A stretch of 64,000 bases of DNA from Acanthosepion pharaonis (lineage: Eukaryota; Mollusca; Cephalopoda; Sepiida; Sepiidae). The position numbers and the translations under genes were made by a program. Below, piece by piece: positions 31,419 through 42,821 of this stretch. The notes under the pieces are model-generated. The model saw only the letters and a list, made by a program, of their open reading frames with translations. It did not search any database and had not been told where the DNA came from. Location: the NCBI GenBank assembly GCA_903632075.3, contig CAHIKZ030005640.1:1049001-1113000 (forward strand), written 5' to 3'. Numbering within the stretch: the first letter of the stretch is position 1; each line of letters starts with the position of its first letter.

Positions 31419-32343
31419 CTGAACTTGGGTTTCCCGCTCTTGCGATCGTCAGACACTCTGATTAATTTTTCAATTTTGGATTTATATAGGTTTGCATATA
31501 TCTGTGTTTTTATGGAAATGGGAGGAAAAATTGTCGTCTGGACGCCACTCATACTTACGCAAATATACATACACGCCCGTATACTTATTGGCGGACGCAG
31601 ACACACACACATTCACGCTTACCCACTGGAAATGACGCATATATGAACATATGAGAACAGTATGGGACTTGGCATATATACGTGTATATGTGTCTTTGTG
31701 TACATACGTACGCATTTGGTTGCTGTATTCAATGTTGTATTTTGTAGCGAATATTTTTTGACTGTTGCGCTGTTAACGCGCAAACCGTTTTCTATTTTTG
31801 TTCGCTGAATAATATTTTCTCGCACGCACGAATATAAGTATGATTGGTTTTGTTTAAGACTATGGTAGATAAAAATTGCTATTATTTTTAATTTTTGAAG
31901 TCTGTTTTGTTACTATTTTAAAGCCGGTTATTTGCTAGTTATTGGCGATTGCGTATATGTAAATGGTAGAAATTCCAATTTGTAATAATTATTCGTATTT
32001 ATGCGGTCGTATTAATTTTGCTCGGAGGGATAGAGAAGTTATTATAATTGTGGACTGATGCGTACGTATGTTACACAACGACACATATATACCTATATAT
32101 CCCAAGTCCGATACTGTTAAATTATGTTTATGTATGACCTCCGGTGGGTGAGCGTGCGATTGTCTGTGTCTGCGTACAACAATGAGTGTACGGGCGTGTA
32201 TGCATGTTTGCGTAAGTATGAGTGTCGTCCCGATGACAATTGTCCCTCCATCTTCATTAGAACACAGATATACGCAACACTATATAAATCTAAAATTTAA
32301 AATTAATCAGATTGACTGACGATCCCAAAACGGAAATCCAGTG
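31419..32343. mobile_element. foldback element, about 0.93 kb, with outward hammerhead-like cores
   Basis: Left arm 31420-31714 is inverted at 32058-32343. Matching pieces include 'catatatctgtgtttttatg' / 'cagatatacgcaac', 'cactcatacttacgcaaata' / 'tttgcgtaagtatgagtg' and 'gtacatacgtacgcat' / 'atgcgtacgtatgt'. The 340-base centre has no frame. At each outer end an intact CTGACGA faces outward: minus strand 31452-31446, followed by a 4-bp helix TCGC-AAGA-GCGG and GAA; plus strand 32316-32322, followed by GGAAA. This fits an inverted dimer of ribozyme-bearing retroelement ends. Confidence 0.75.
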
Positions 32344-32363
32344 TCACAAACTCACATCAATCC

Positions 32364-32367
<4 letters not shown>

Positions 32368-32435
<68 letters not shown>

Positions 32436-32591
32436 TAATATTAAATATGAATTTGTTCTTTTCGTTCATCAACGCTTATTACAGCGTTTATTTTAATAGG
32501 TGTGGCAAACATTTGATACACTAATATTATGGATGCTTAATCTCCAACTATGTATGTATGTATGTATGTATGTATGTATGTATGTATGTAT
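32368..32591. repeat. (TA)n array and (TATG)n microsatellite
   Basis: TA 32368-32433 and TATG units 32550-32591. The 70-codon frame over the first is a repeat translation. Confidence 0.95.
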
Positions 32592-32594
32592 ATT

Positions 32595-33003
32595 GTTCCA
32601 GGATCATTTCCAAACATATTTAAGATGATTTTCGACATCTCTAATATTCTAAATGTCTATCCTCAAATTTGTATTCTGAATGTGCATTAATTTACCCTGT
32701 GGAGTATAGGACAAGCGTCCCTACTCACCAGGCAAAATCTTCCAAATGATTATTTTCATTCTCACATTTTTATTACATTAAACATTATTTTTACTGTATA
32801 CGCAGACGTGAAATAGCTACCCTTGTTCATAGTATATTTTAAACAATGTTCATTAATCCTATCGGCCTGCGCACACATGTAATCTAAAAGAAAATTCACT
32901 TTTAGTTAGTTTTAGACTCGTGGCTAATATATCTTGTTTAAGATAGGCTGAAAAGACAATGACTATTTTAGACATGAGTATCCACTAATACTAAGGCCTG
33001 AAG

Positions 33004-33075
<72 letters not shown>

Positions 33076-34015
33076 CATTCATGTATTATTATTTATGGTC
33101 ACTTCGATGAGGTGATATATTTAATATGCTTGACGCCCGAGATCAATTACTTTGGACCTTCCACCACTTCTAATCTACGCTTCAAAAACTGAAATTATTA
33201 TATGTTTACATCTAATCAATATGTATATAAAACAATATTTATTTCTGTATATATTTTATACATATGTATAATTCTTTTATGTATTTCTATATATTCTTAT
33301 TTCTATTGTTAATTTTAGAGAGTAGTATGTTTTCCGGTGATTTACCGCTTTTCTTAAAATTCCCTAATCAGTGAAATTGCTTTTAGAATTTATATGAAAG
33401 AAAGAATTCAAACGGCATGAAATCTTTCATTCTGTCAAAAACAATCTGGCTATCATTTCTTAATATATCTTGTCTCATGCGAAAAAGAGGCTAGCAAATC
33501 AAGATATTAGAAACATAAAATGAATCCCGTCAATTGCATTCGTCTGAATATTTTAGAATCTTTCTCTAGGAAGGATGATTTTACATTATTTTTAACAAAT
33601 ATATGAAGGAAAATAATTTTAATATTTTCCCCCTAAATAGCTTATTTTTTCTAAGAAATAACTGAAGTTGAAAAAATTATATATGAAAAGTTATGAGAAT
33701 TAATTAAATTTCTAAATGCATGAACGTTTAATCCTAGATAACAGAATGCAGGTAGAATGAAGGTTAATATAATATATGGGGAAGTGTGGACTTTCCATGA
33801 GTGGATTACTTATTTCCGTGAAAATGAGTATTCAAAATGTGCCTTCATTAATGTACCAGAAGCGGCTGTTGGATTTGAAAGAATATACGCAACAATTTAC
33901 CCGAACAAACAAGTCCAAGAAAATCAATTTTAATCTAATACAAATCGTTTATTTTGCATAAATATCTCACGTCTTTGATTCTTTCTTTTATATTAATGAC
34001 AGTAATTGAATATAC
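32595..34015. other. unassigned stretch with a (TA)n array
   Basis: (TA)n at 33008-33073. Otherwise AT-rich with no recognisable coding or RNA feature. The 61-codon frame at 33776 has no motif. Confidence 0.5.
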
Positions 34016-34019
34016 TGCA

Positions 34020-34730
34020 GAAAAGTACCATTCCTGTCAAACCGGGTATTGAAGGTCGATTTTAGCGGGTTCTCCTCCAGCTCCTATCCCACGAACGCAA
34101 GTATTCCACAATGCTATATCCTAGGCCATACCCTGTTTCTTATCTTCATTAACGATCTTCCTAACGTCAGAGGTTCCCAAGTAGGCATCTACTCGGACGA
34201 CACTACTATTTACTCCTGCCTTAAATAAAAATCTAATGTCGCTGACAAAACTAACCTGGCCGTTTGTCTCGAAAAGGTCCTCCAATAGGTTGTGGACTGG
34301 GGCAGAAATTGCCTCAAAGACAAATCTGCTCTCTATTACTCAACCCAGAGAATAAACCCTGCCCCAACCCATTAGAATTTTTGACGCTCAACTCCACGAG
34401 AGCTCCTCTTTGCGACTGCTCGATCTCACATTGAATACTGACCTGAGATGAAAGAAATACAGTAATTCAATAGCTTCGTCAACCGCAAGTTGGCTCCCTG
34501 TGCCGCGCCTGGAAATTTTTCTCCCCGGAGTCGATCCTTCAAAACTACAAATCAACCATTAGCTCTTGCATGGAGCATTGCTGCCATATATGGCCTGGAG
34601 CAGCTTCAGTTTATCACAAGGTCCTTGATAAAATCCAGAGACGGATATGCAATATAAGTGTCCCTGATCTGGCATCTCGTCTCCAGTCGCTCACTCATGG
34701 ACGTGCCGTCGTCTGCAAGATGTATTAGAT
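34020..34730 (+). mobile_element. Jockey-like LINE reverse transcriptase remnant
   Basis: Plus strand, shifting frames. GFSSSSYPTNASIPQ at about 34070, then LGHTLFLIFINDLPNV (RT motif usually SVLGPTLFLIFINDL) at 34120-34165, then VGIYSDDTTIYSC with the catalytic YxDD as YSDD at 34180-34225. 34385-34440 has AQLHESSSLRLLDLT. 34570-34720 has SSCMEHCCHIWPGAA and YHKVLDKIQRRICNISV, then LASRLQSLTHGRAVVCK. Order and spacing match the fingers-palm-thumb of Jockey/CR1-type ORF2. Truncated at both ends, several frameshifts. Confidence 0.8.
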
Positions 34731-34963
34731 TTTTTATAATTTCTATTTTGTAATAATGTAGACATTCGCTCTTATATTTAAGTGTACACGAATTTATATG
34801 AGTATGTTTTTTATATGGTGAAATAGTAAATATATTATTTGTGTTTATCAATATGTCAAGAGGGTGGATTTTATTAGTAGTATTGAGCATATACTTGAAT
34901 TTAAGCAGAGAATACACACACAATACATACACATACATACATACATATATATACATACATACA

Positions 34964-35295
34964 CATACATATATATATATATATATATTCTGTTTATACG
35001 TTTGTATTTAATTGTTTAATTAATTGACGTTCTCTGTTTTATAAGTAAACAATTATAATAACATTTACCATCGTAAATGTTTGAGAAATTTCATAGAAAA
35101 TATACGATCTCGGTCGAACATGTGCCCTATACGGAACCGTCAGTTGATTTCATGTGCTATACCACTCTGCTACGAAATTCATCGAAAATTCAGGCCTGTA
35201 AATGTGATTAATATCATTTAGCTATAGAGCATATATTTAATTGTATCTATTAAATGTATAGAGAGAAAAAAATAATTGCCGTACTTAATCAGCTT

Positions 35296-35356
<61 letters not shown>

Positions 35357-35387
35357 TTACTTAATGGAAAGTGCCCAATATCAGTGC

Positions 35388-35421
<34 letters not shown>
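34964..35421. repeat. (TA)n arrays
   Basis: TA at 34964-34987, 35299-35351 and 35392-35421. A doubled 'gtgcccaatatcag' between the last two echoes the family B outer block (gtgctcaatatcag). Confidence 0.9.
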
Positions 35422-35424
<3 letters not shown>

Positions 35425-35675
35425 GTTCTATAGCCTTGGATGGCAACTGGTCTAGGAGAAGGACAACTCTGAATTCAAAACCTGCGGAGGGTCGTTTGGG
35501 AACCTTGTGGCATGCATTCGGTGCACCAGGTTTCTGTATTCGTCCCTCCAAAAAGTGTGGCTGGTCCTGCACGAGGCCTTCACCACTATAATCAAATCTC
35601 ATGTGCCGGTGTCGTGGTGTCGGTTTCCTGGGGACTTATCGGCCTGACCCTCATACGTCGAACGCGACGTGAGAG

Positions 35676-35678
<3 letters not shown>
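35422..35678 (+). mobile_element. tRNA-derived SINE body, head missing
   Basis: 'ttctatagccttggatggca' and 'ctggtctaggagaaggacaa' match 52351-52400, so the two share a SINE body. From about 35480 the sequences differ, pointing to two subfamilies with different 3' halves (here 'ggcatgcattcggtgcacc', 'aagtgtggctggtcctgc', 'ggggacttatcggcctgac'). The head is replaced by (TA)n on the left, and (TA)n follows on the right. Confidence 0.7.
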
Positions 35679-35679
<1 letters not shown>

Positions 35680-35721
<42 letters not shown>

Positions 35722-35724
35722 TAG

Positions 35725-35758
<34 letters not shown>

Positions 35759-35760
35759 AC
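35680..35760. repeat. (TA)n-(GATA)n-(GA)n compound
   Basis: Successive TA, GATA and GA units. Confidence 0.95.
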
Positions 35761-35905
35761 AGGGGGGAGAAAGAGAATATAGAAATTATCCATAGTCATT
35801 ATCGTTCCCACCCATTATATAGCCAATATTCTATATTCTTTAATACATGAAAAACTGAAAACTTCAGTACAACATTAATTAAATCACCTTGTCGGCTGTT
35901 TGTTT

Positions 35906-35909
<4 letters not shown>

Positions 35910-36001
<92 letters not shown>
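35910..36001. repeat. (TA)n-(GT)n compound
   Basis: TA 35910-35957, then GT to 36001. 36010-37230 after it has no recognised gene or repeat. Confidence 0.95.
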
Positions 36002-36003
<2 letters not shown>

Positions 36004-37239
36004 CAAGTATGTATGTATATTATTTCATCTGCTCGGAAGCTTCGTTCACTCTCTCGTCCTATTCCCGCTCGACTTTTAAATTCTTCTTACAGATGCGAAA
36101 ATGCTGCTAGACATTTGAATTAGTATTTTTTTTATATTTTTACATTATTTTTGAAATGTTGTTTTCCTCCAACAACTAATGCACATTCGTTTCTACATTT
36201 CTGCAATTACCAATGACGCATAAAGTCTGGTAAATTAATTCTCTTTTTGTTTATTGTCTTTAAAAATTCCGAGCTATGCCCATAGATAGAAGCGAACATG
36301 TATATTACTCGTCATATCAAATTTTATGACAATTTCCATGCAAACTGACATCAAGACCCTTATGAATATATCACTTGAGTTTTCCATGCGCAAATCTATT
36401 CTGTTCAAATAATCTATTACTGCTGGTCAATGCATTCATCCCGTGTTAAAGTTGTATACCTATGCTTTTTCAGGTATTTTGAACAATGTTGGCTTTCAGT
36501 AGTGTATCCTTGAGACAGTCTTTATAAGAATATATTGGTCTGTGCACTGGTCATTTGCCAATTCATTGCGAGATGTCTACCGACGAATTTGTAAGATTAG
36601 TGTGAAAATTGTGAATATGTATGAATCTTGTATTATTTCTAATAACTAATGCATTATACATAGCCTTGTCTCATACGTACGCCCGCACATGTTTATGACT
36701 TTTATAGTTTTGTTAAGGTCTTTTAATTTACATGCCTCTTGGAATATATTTTGTAAAATGTTTTCTCGTGTAGAGGAACATTAATATTCAAGTGATTCGT
36801 TAACATTAAAATGTAATTCCAATTGAAAAAATAAGTATCTGTCCATCCAAATAAACAACTTATTATGTTCATGTGAGACCTAAACTTGCTGACGTTGGCT
36901 GATTTAAAAACACCTGTTGATCTTTCTTTACGCATGCGTGTTTCAAATTAGTGACTGACATGATCCAGTGAATGCTGGTTGAGCGAATTTTATATTCTGA
37001 GGAACTAAATGAAATGTGAAAGGCAGACGTTCAAACACTTAATTAGCGCGTATTTACAACCATGGTTCAATTAGAAAAAAAACATGAACATACCAACGAT
37101 GTAATTTCATAAAGAAACTCTCATAACGTATATATAAACGCATATATGATCACAGTATGCACACTAATCTGTCGTGCAGTATTCGCTTTCTCCTTTCCCT
37201 AATACATTCCTGTTGTTTTATCTGAAGTTACTTCTCCGA

Positions 37240-37682
37240 TTGATGGAAACTTGAGGTTGGAACGTTCGCATTCTGATCATGAGACACGGGTTCGAATCTC
37301 ACCATGGTCGATTTGTCATTAAGAAGACATCCTGGGGTTATCGGACTGGAGGGTTCGATCTCCGAGTGCGGCAACTTTGGAAAGTGCCTGTAAACCATAC
37401 CACGGATTGACCCAAGCCTTGTGAGTGAAATTGAATAAACGGAATAGCTCGATAGCACGAAGTCAGAAGTCATCGTGGCCGAGGGTTTGAACGTTCTTGA
37501 GAGTGTTCAAATTGTTGATCACGCTAGATAACACGCTAAATGTCTGTTCAGCGTAAGTTGCTGTATAAACCACAGTTGGCTTCTGTGGGTGTTGAATAAG
37601 CACAAATGTACCTGAGCAAACATCTGCAATAGGGACTCGCTAGCCGTAAACGGGTATCCTCGAATAAGAGTGGCCAGCTATA
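37240..37682 (+). mobile_element. tRNA-derived SINE, about 440 bp (family F), copy 1
   Basis: Collinear with 41384-41860. Box B is ggttcgaatctc (37289-37300) preceded by 'tctgatcatgagaca'. Body blocks are accatggtcgatttgtca, ggttcgatctc, 'cataccacgg', 'caagccttgtgagtgaaatt', 'acgctagataacacgct', and the end 'gtggccagctat'. Box A is damaged ('cttgaggttggaacgttc'). No (ATT)n tail here. The 81-codon minus-strand frame over it is chance. Confidence 0.8.
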
Positions 37683-37766
37683 CTTCTCTGAATACGAATA
37701 TCCATACTGAACATCCCAGATCACATAGTTCTTATTGGCTTTTCTTTCTCATTGTCATATCATTGC

Positions 37767-37802
37767 TCTCTCTCTCTCTCTTTCTCTCTTTCTCTCACGC
37801 GC
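37767..37802. repeat. (CT)n microsatellite
   Basis: Short interrupted CT run. Confidence 0.85.
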
Positions 37803-37929
37803 GCTCTTTGGTTTCCTCCCCAGTAGATATCCCCACTCTGTCTAACATTGAAGAATACGTACCGGTGACTTTTCACCGACAAAGGTAAGCACTAAAATAT
37901 CAAATCGTTTTCTCTCGCCGTTCTACATG

Positions 37930-38935
37930 GTATGATCACGGCTGACAGGCTCCAGCTTAAACTTAAGGTTTTTTTTTCTTGAACAATTTCCTGATGCTAT
38001 TTCATCAACGACCGTTCTGATGTCATCAAGTCGGTATATATGCTGATTATACAAGTCTTTACTACTAGCTTCATTGTGCGTTGGATGAGAAGAGAATTGA
38101 CAGCAAAGACCCAAAATGGCCAACAATGGAACAAGGAGTAACTTGTTAATGTTAACCCTGGCAAAACGAACTTTTAAGAAAATACTTTCTTCCTTCCATC
38201 GTCATGGCTGATGCTAACCTCCAGTTGTGTGACTCATTGCGACTTCTAAAGGTTTTCGCTGGTATGAAGTGGAAAGATTATATTGAACCAATTGTTATCT
38301 CTGCAACTAGATTAACTGAGCCGCACTACACAATGAACCCCACAAGAAGCTATCTTACACATTTATAAGTTTATTATTCGTTCATGCTCTGAATATTGAT
38401 GCCACATTTGGCCTGGTACTTCTGCTATGTAATTATATATTCTATAAAAATCCTTGGAAGAGTCCGCATTGTTATTTGTCTTGAGGCAGCATCTCAGGTT
38501 TAATCATTTTCCTACTTCCATGAGATAATTTCCCAGTGATTTTCCAATAAATATTTTATGTTACTTTTCCTGAAGACCTTTTGTTGGTGCATTGACGTTA
38601 TGGCTTTCAGCGCAGTACTAGATTGGCGGCAAGGTCCCATCATTTTGTCATTACTATGTTTAGAGGAAACAACCTGTTCTATGCTAAGAATTTATTTTCT
38701 CGCATTTTTCGCTCGATTAATTCAGATTTTGCTTTCCACACAACTTTGATCTTGATACTTTTAGATGCAGTTGCAATCGTTATTTATCTTCCGTCTTCCA
38801 AATTCGGTTCTTTTATTTCTCTTGCTCCTTGATAATGATATTTTCTCATTTACTTTCGCCCTAAGTAAACCCTTGAAACTTAGAAGCTTTATTGCTTCGC
38901 CTGGGGTGAAATGATTAAAAATAACAAAAATGATT
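37930..38935 (+). mobile_element. Jockey-like LINE remnant, palm to 3' end
   Basis: 37995-38050: YFINDRSDVIKS then QVGIYADYTSLYY (YADD changed to YADY). 38150-38300: NVNPGKT and RRHG-like pieces, then LLKVFAGM-type blocks. 38350-38440: SYLTHL, RSCSEY, CHIWPGTSAM. 38625-38720: SHHFVITMFRGNNLFYAKNL then FSRIFRSINSD, the conserved tail (FYAKSFFPRTxRLWNSLP). The 3' end near 38930 has 'ctttattgcttcgcctgggg' then 'tgaaatg', shared with 57935-57960. Same family type as 34020-34730 and 51241-51440. Multiple frameshifts. Confidence 0.7.
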
Positions 38936-38939
38936 TTTT

Positions 38940-40074
38940 TTTAAAAAATGACAAAATTCAACAACAACGATGAGTAGTATCGTGTAAAAAATCGAACTAA
39001 GTACAAGTTAAATTACTTATATTTAAATGAAGTTATATCTGTCTTGCAGGCGAGACTGGATATGTGAAATTCACGTGCTGTGAAAGGTGAATTGAACGCT
39101 GCAGCAATGAAATTTGTCAATTTAGCTACCGGAAGCCAATGAAATGACTTTTTTCTGATTGACAGTAAATACTCAATTTTGATAATGGAATTTTTGTAAA
39201 TGTATGCCTGTTAGCTGCGAATATTGAAAACTTACATTTACTAGCCTTCTATAGTTCATATGGACCTCTTTATGAAATGCTGTATCTCCAACTGGTGTTA
39301 AATATACTTTGGTATAAATTATGTATAATGGGCATAAGGTTTTTGTGTATTTCTTTTTCTCTGGAGAACACATTAATTTCATGATTGGTTGAAATATACA
39401 TTTTTATTCTGCATTACTAATAATACAATGATTCTTTTGTCACAATTGTAGTTTAGAAAATTGTTCCGAATGATGTGACATTACAATACCTTATCAGTCG
39501 TTTGGTTCTTGATTTTTAAAATTATAAATGATTATTTAATCTTCAAGAAAAATTCTGGTTGGCATACGGCAATATACATTCAGAATAAATTAAAACCGCG
39601 AAGATTTGTAGAACTTTCTCCTCTATACGAAAGACGATATTGTTTTTACTATTTCTGATCAGTTAGGTTTTAAACAATTGAAAGAAAAAAAAAGAGATTT
39701 AAAAAAATATCTTCGCAATCTTCCAAGCTAATACAAACTAGATGATTATTTGTGTAAATTGTAACGGTGTTGACATTGTATATTACAGCTGGAAATAAGA
39801 AAAATACAAATATAGAAACTATGATTTACTGTGTTGGCAAGAAGACATTTTTTTGTAAAGCATCGTCTACAAGAATTCAGTGTAAAAACTGGAAACCACT
39901 TTGGACGTTTCTAAACATAAATAACGCCACTTATTATATGTCTTGTAATTCTATTAGAATGGTAAAGTTTTTTTTGTGTTTATTTTCGCATGCGGAAGTG
40001 TCGTGGGGAAGCTGAAACGCGAAACATATTAAAGTATAGTTTAAGTATATATTTAAAGTATATTTGTCTTTCGC

Positions 40075-40075
<1 letters not shown>
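38940..40075. other. unassigned stretch
   Basis: Frames of 69-82 codons (39173-39382 minus, 39767-40015 plus) lack recognisable motifs. No repeat family seen. Confidence 0.45.
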
Positions 40076-40077
<2 letters not shown>

Positions 40078-40133
<56 letters not shown>

Positions 40134-40159
40134 GTACGTATATATATATATATACGTAC

Positions 40160-40205
<46 letters not shown>

Positions 40206-40225
40206 TTGTGTCTGTGTCTATGTGT
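40078..40225. repeat. (TA)n cluster with (GT)n end
   Basis: TA 40078-40130 and 40138-40195 with cgtacg-type spacers, then GT-rich sequence. Confidence 0.95.
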
Positions 40226-40499
40226 GTATGTATGTATTTGGATAATTGTCAGGAGGACGAACTGACTTTAAATAAAAAATCCTAAAGTTTTTTGGTATTT
40301 GCTCAGTTATTTAGAAGTGGTTAGAGCATAGTCTTTTTACACCAAATTTGAGAAATTGGAACTTTAAAATATAGGTTCTAACGTGTAGATGTAGGATAAT
40401 TTTCTGTATTTAAAATAGAGCAGATTTAGTCAATTATATTCCATACGTGATACACTGAGAGATGAGGCAGATATTTTCCCCCGCAGTAGGATGTCATTT

Positions 40500-40665
40500 C
40501 ATTCTGCGGTAGACCAGTTGCCGTCCAAGGCTATAAAACCCGGTCTGTCCTGCTATTTACCCATAGCTGAGGGAGAAGTAGAAGCTATTAGCACGTTAAC
40601 GAACGCTTTCGACTCGAATTCGAAATCGGCTCTCCGACTTCTCCACCGTGCCTCCTCTAAATAAA
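40500..40665 (-). mobile_element. tRNA-derived SINE, 5' half (minus strand)
   Basis: Minus strand: 'gaggcacggtggagaagtcg', 'gagagccgatttcgaattcg', then 'cttctccctcagctatgggt', 'aaatagcaggacagac' and 'tatagccttggacggcaact'. Same order as 52229-52380, with a different linker after box B. It stops where the 52.2-kb copy continues into its body. Confidence 0.75.
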
Positions 40666-40704
40666 CACTAAATTTAATCAATTAAATAACAGCCATTGAT
40701 ATTT

Positions 40705-40870
40705 AAATGTGCTGATGGTGTGATAGATAGCGGCTCACAATGAAATATTAGAGAGCTGAGTTCGAATTTCAGTCGGGTTCGTTACATTTACGTACGCGCA
40801 TGGGAAAGGTATAAATTCAATTCTTACCGACCAGATATGGCGTATATAAATGGAATTTTATCTGCCAATA
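40705..40870 (+). mobile_element. tRNA-derived SINE head
   Basis: 'gatggtgtgatagatagc' (box-A-like region), then gagagctgagttcgaatttc (box B at 40758-40770) and 'gggttcgttacatttacgta'. Similar heads are at 7795 and 27361. The body fades after 'agatatggcgtatataaat'. Confidence 0.6.
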
Positions 40871-41064
40871 TTATTGTTATCTCTGACAAATTGGCAATGC
40901 TCTATACAATCAAAAAATGGGAATTATTATCACAATCAAAAATATGCTTCGGCTTTAAATTAACCACCAATCATTGATAATCAACAAGTCAAGCTTGTTT
41001 TTATCCGATCAATCTCTATTTAATGAACAAGTACATTGATTAGATTTTTTTCGTTTATGAACAT

Positions 41065-41362
41065 ATTATTATTATTATTATTTTATTTTCTTTGATTTCT
41101 GGCGCTTACACTTTTCTTTCCGGGTCCCGCCCAGGGACCTAAGGTTAGAAATGGCATCATGACAAAAAAAAAAAAAAAAAAAAATTACATAGATAAAGCC
41201 CTTCGTAAAGTGTGGGCTGTACTTGTCAGAACAATTTTGTGTATCTCCTTGAGGCATTGACTTCCAGGAATCCCTTCAATTAGTCTACTGCAATCTTTTC
41301 CAACCAGTCCTAGGGCTCCAACTACAGCAGGTATTATTGATGTTCCCATATCCCACATTTTC
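41065..41362 (-). mobile_element. R4/Dong-like LINE 3' fragment between (ATT)n tracts (copy B)
   Basis: Minus strand from 41362: SKMWDMGTSIIPAVVGALG, then KDCSRLIEGIPGSQCL and LTSTAHTLRRALSM, stop, then a 3' region with 'cctgggcgggacccggaaag' and an (AAT)n end. The same protein tail is in the copies at 42822-44870 and 59538-60112. (ATT)n lies on both sides (41063-41083 and 41364-41383). Only the last about 65 codons remain. Confidence 0.75.
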
Positions 41363-41383
41363 GAGATTATTATTATTATTATT

Positions 41384-41861
41384 GTCACATGGCAGAGTGG
41401 TTAGAATGTTCTGACCATGAGACAGGTTCGAATCTCACCATGGTCGATTTGTCAAAAAAAGAGACTTCATGTTGTTATCGAACTTGCCGGGGTGTTCGAT
41501 CTCAGCATGCGGCATCTTTGGAAAGTTTCTGAAAACCATACCACGGTTTAAACCCAAGCCTTGTGAGTGAAATTAGTTAGACGGAGCCCTTGGGGGCCGT
41601 CGATAGTTATGCTAGCAGGAAGTCACAAGTCATCGTGACCTAGGACTTGATCTTGCTAACCTTGTTCAAATTGTTGATTACGCTAGATAACACGCTCTTT
41701 CCCATTAACTGTAAGTAAGATCTGCTTAGCATAGTTGCAGTATAAACCAGGGGTGGTATCTGTGCGTGCTAAATAAACACAAATGGGCTTGAAAAAGCGT
41801 CTGCAATAGGGATTAGCTAGCCGCCCTAATAGACGCGTATCCTCGTGGCCAGCCATAAATA

Positions 41862-41862
<1 letters not shown>
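41384..41862 (+). mobile_element. tRNA-derived SINE, about 475 bp (family F), copy 2
   Basis: The best copy. Box A is tggcagagtgg (41390-41400) and box B is ggttcgaatctc (41425-41436), 25 bases apart. The body matches 37240-37682 throughout and ends 'cgtggccagccataaatac' just before (ATT)n. It sits directly next to the 5' edge of LINE copy B and is bounded by ATT repeats on both sides. Transcription would be by RNA polymerase III if the promoter boxes work. Confidence 0.85.

Positions 41863-41907
<45 letters not shown>
41863..41907. repeat. (ATT)n microsatellite, SINE tail
   Basis: About 15 ATT units following the SINE. Confidence 0.95.
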
Positions 41908-42284
41908 GTGTGAGACAGAAGCCCGCCATAAAAACGCTGATGTACAACTATAAGAAGCCTGAAATACTGATGATAACATGTCTCATACTGATATACCAGT
42001 CACAATCATCAGAGACAAGTGTGGGCGATAAGGTGAATGTTTTGTTGTTTTTCTTTTTTTATCGTGCAACACTGGCACTCACATACGTTGACTTCAAACT
42101 TAATAAAATCAAACGGACTTGATGTTACCTTACTATTTCTGCTCATGAATAACTCAGACGGTTATCGTCTTGCAACTGACATGTAAATCCGTAGCACTAA
42201 ACTGAATATATACTGTACCCCATATAAATTCACAAATCAATAGATGTACAATTTAAAATCTCCAATTTTTAAGGTACAACGCCA

Positions 42285-42345
42285 TTTACCGTATTTTCCG
42301 GAATATAAGACGCTGCGGCTTGGAAGACGCACCCTAGTATTGGAA
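42285..42345. other. possible DNA-transposon end motif
   Basis: 'accgtattttccggaatata' followed by 'agacgctgcggcttggaaga' and 'cgcaccctag' looks like a terminal repeat found across many animal genomes, but I cannot name the family and no inverted partner is visible. 41910-42820 is otherwise unassigned. Confidence 0.3.
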
Positions 42346-42821
42346 ATACATTTCTAAAAAAAGTCACTCTCATAAAACAACACATTCACCATGCTTTCCT
42401 TAGATACTTCCACCACGTATTGTTTACATTAATCACTCGTAGATTTTGTTTGTATGGCAATGACATATTAGTTAACAGCAGAAAGGCTCCCGCCACAGCT
42501 ATAGTAAACTGCGTATGTTTAAGCTTGAGGGACAGGATACAGGAAGGATTACAATCCTGGAAATACTAATAACAGCTAAGTACTGTGTATAAAAGGCTGA
42601 ATTAGATAGATAGCTAATATTATAGTGTAATGACTCACATACAAATCCACGTCCCTATCACTCAAGCCAATTAGATGACTGACCAAGCTTATTTGATCCA
42701 GGGTGTTGCCTTACATTCGTCTCGCACGACGTGCACGTATTTTACAGGGTATTTTTTGGATAAATTGCGTCTTTTAAACCTGAAAATGCAGTCATATCTA
42801 GTGCCCAGGTGTAACAGTCGC

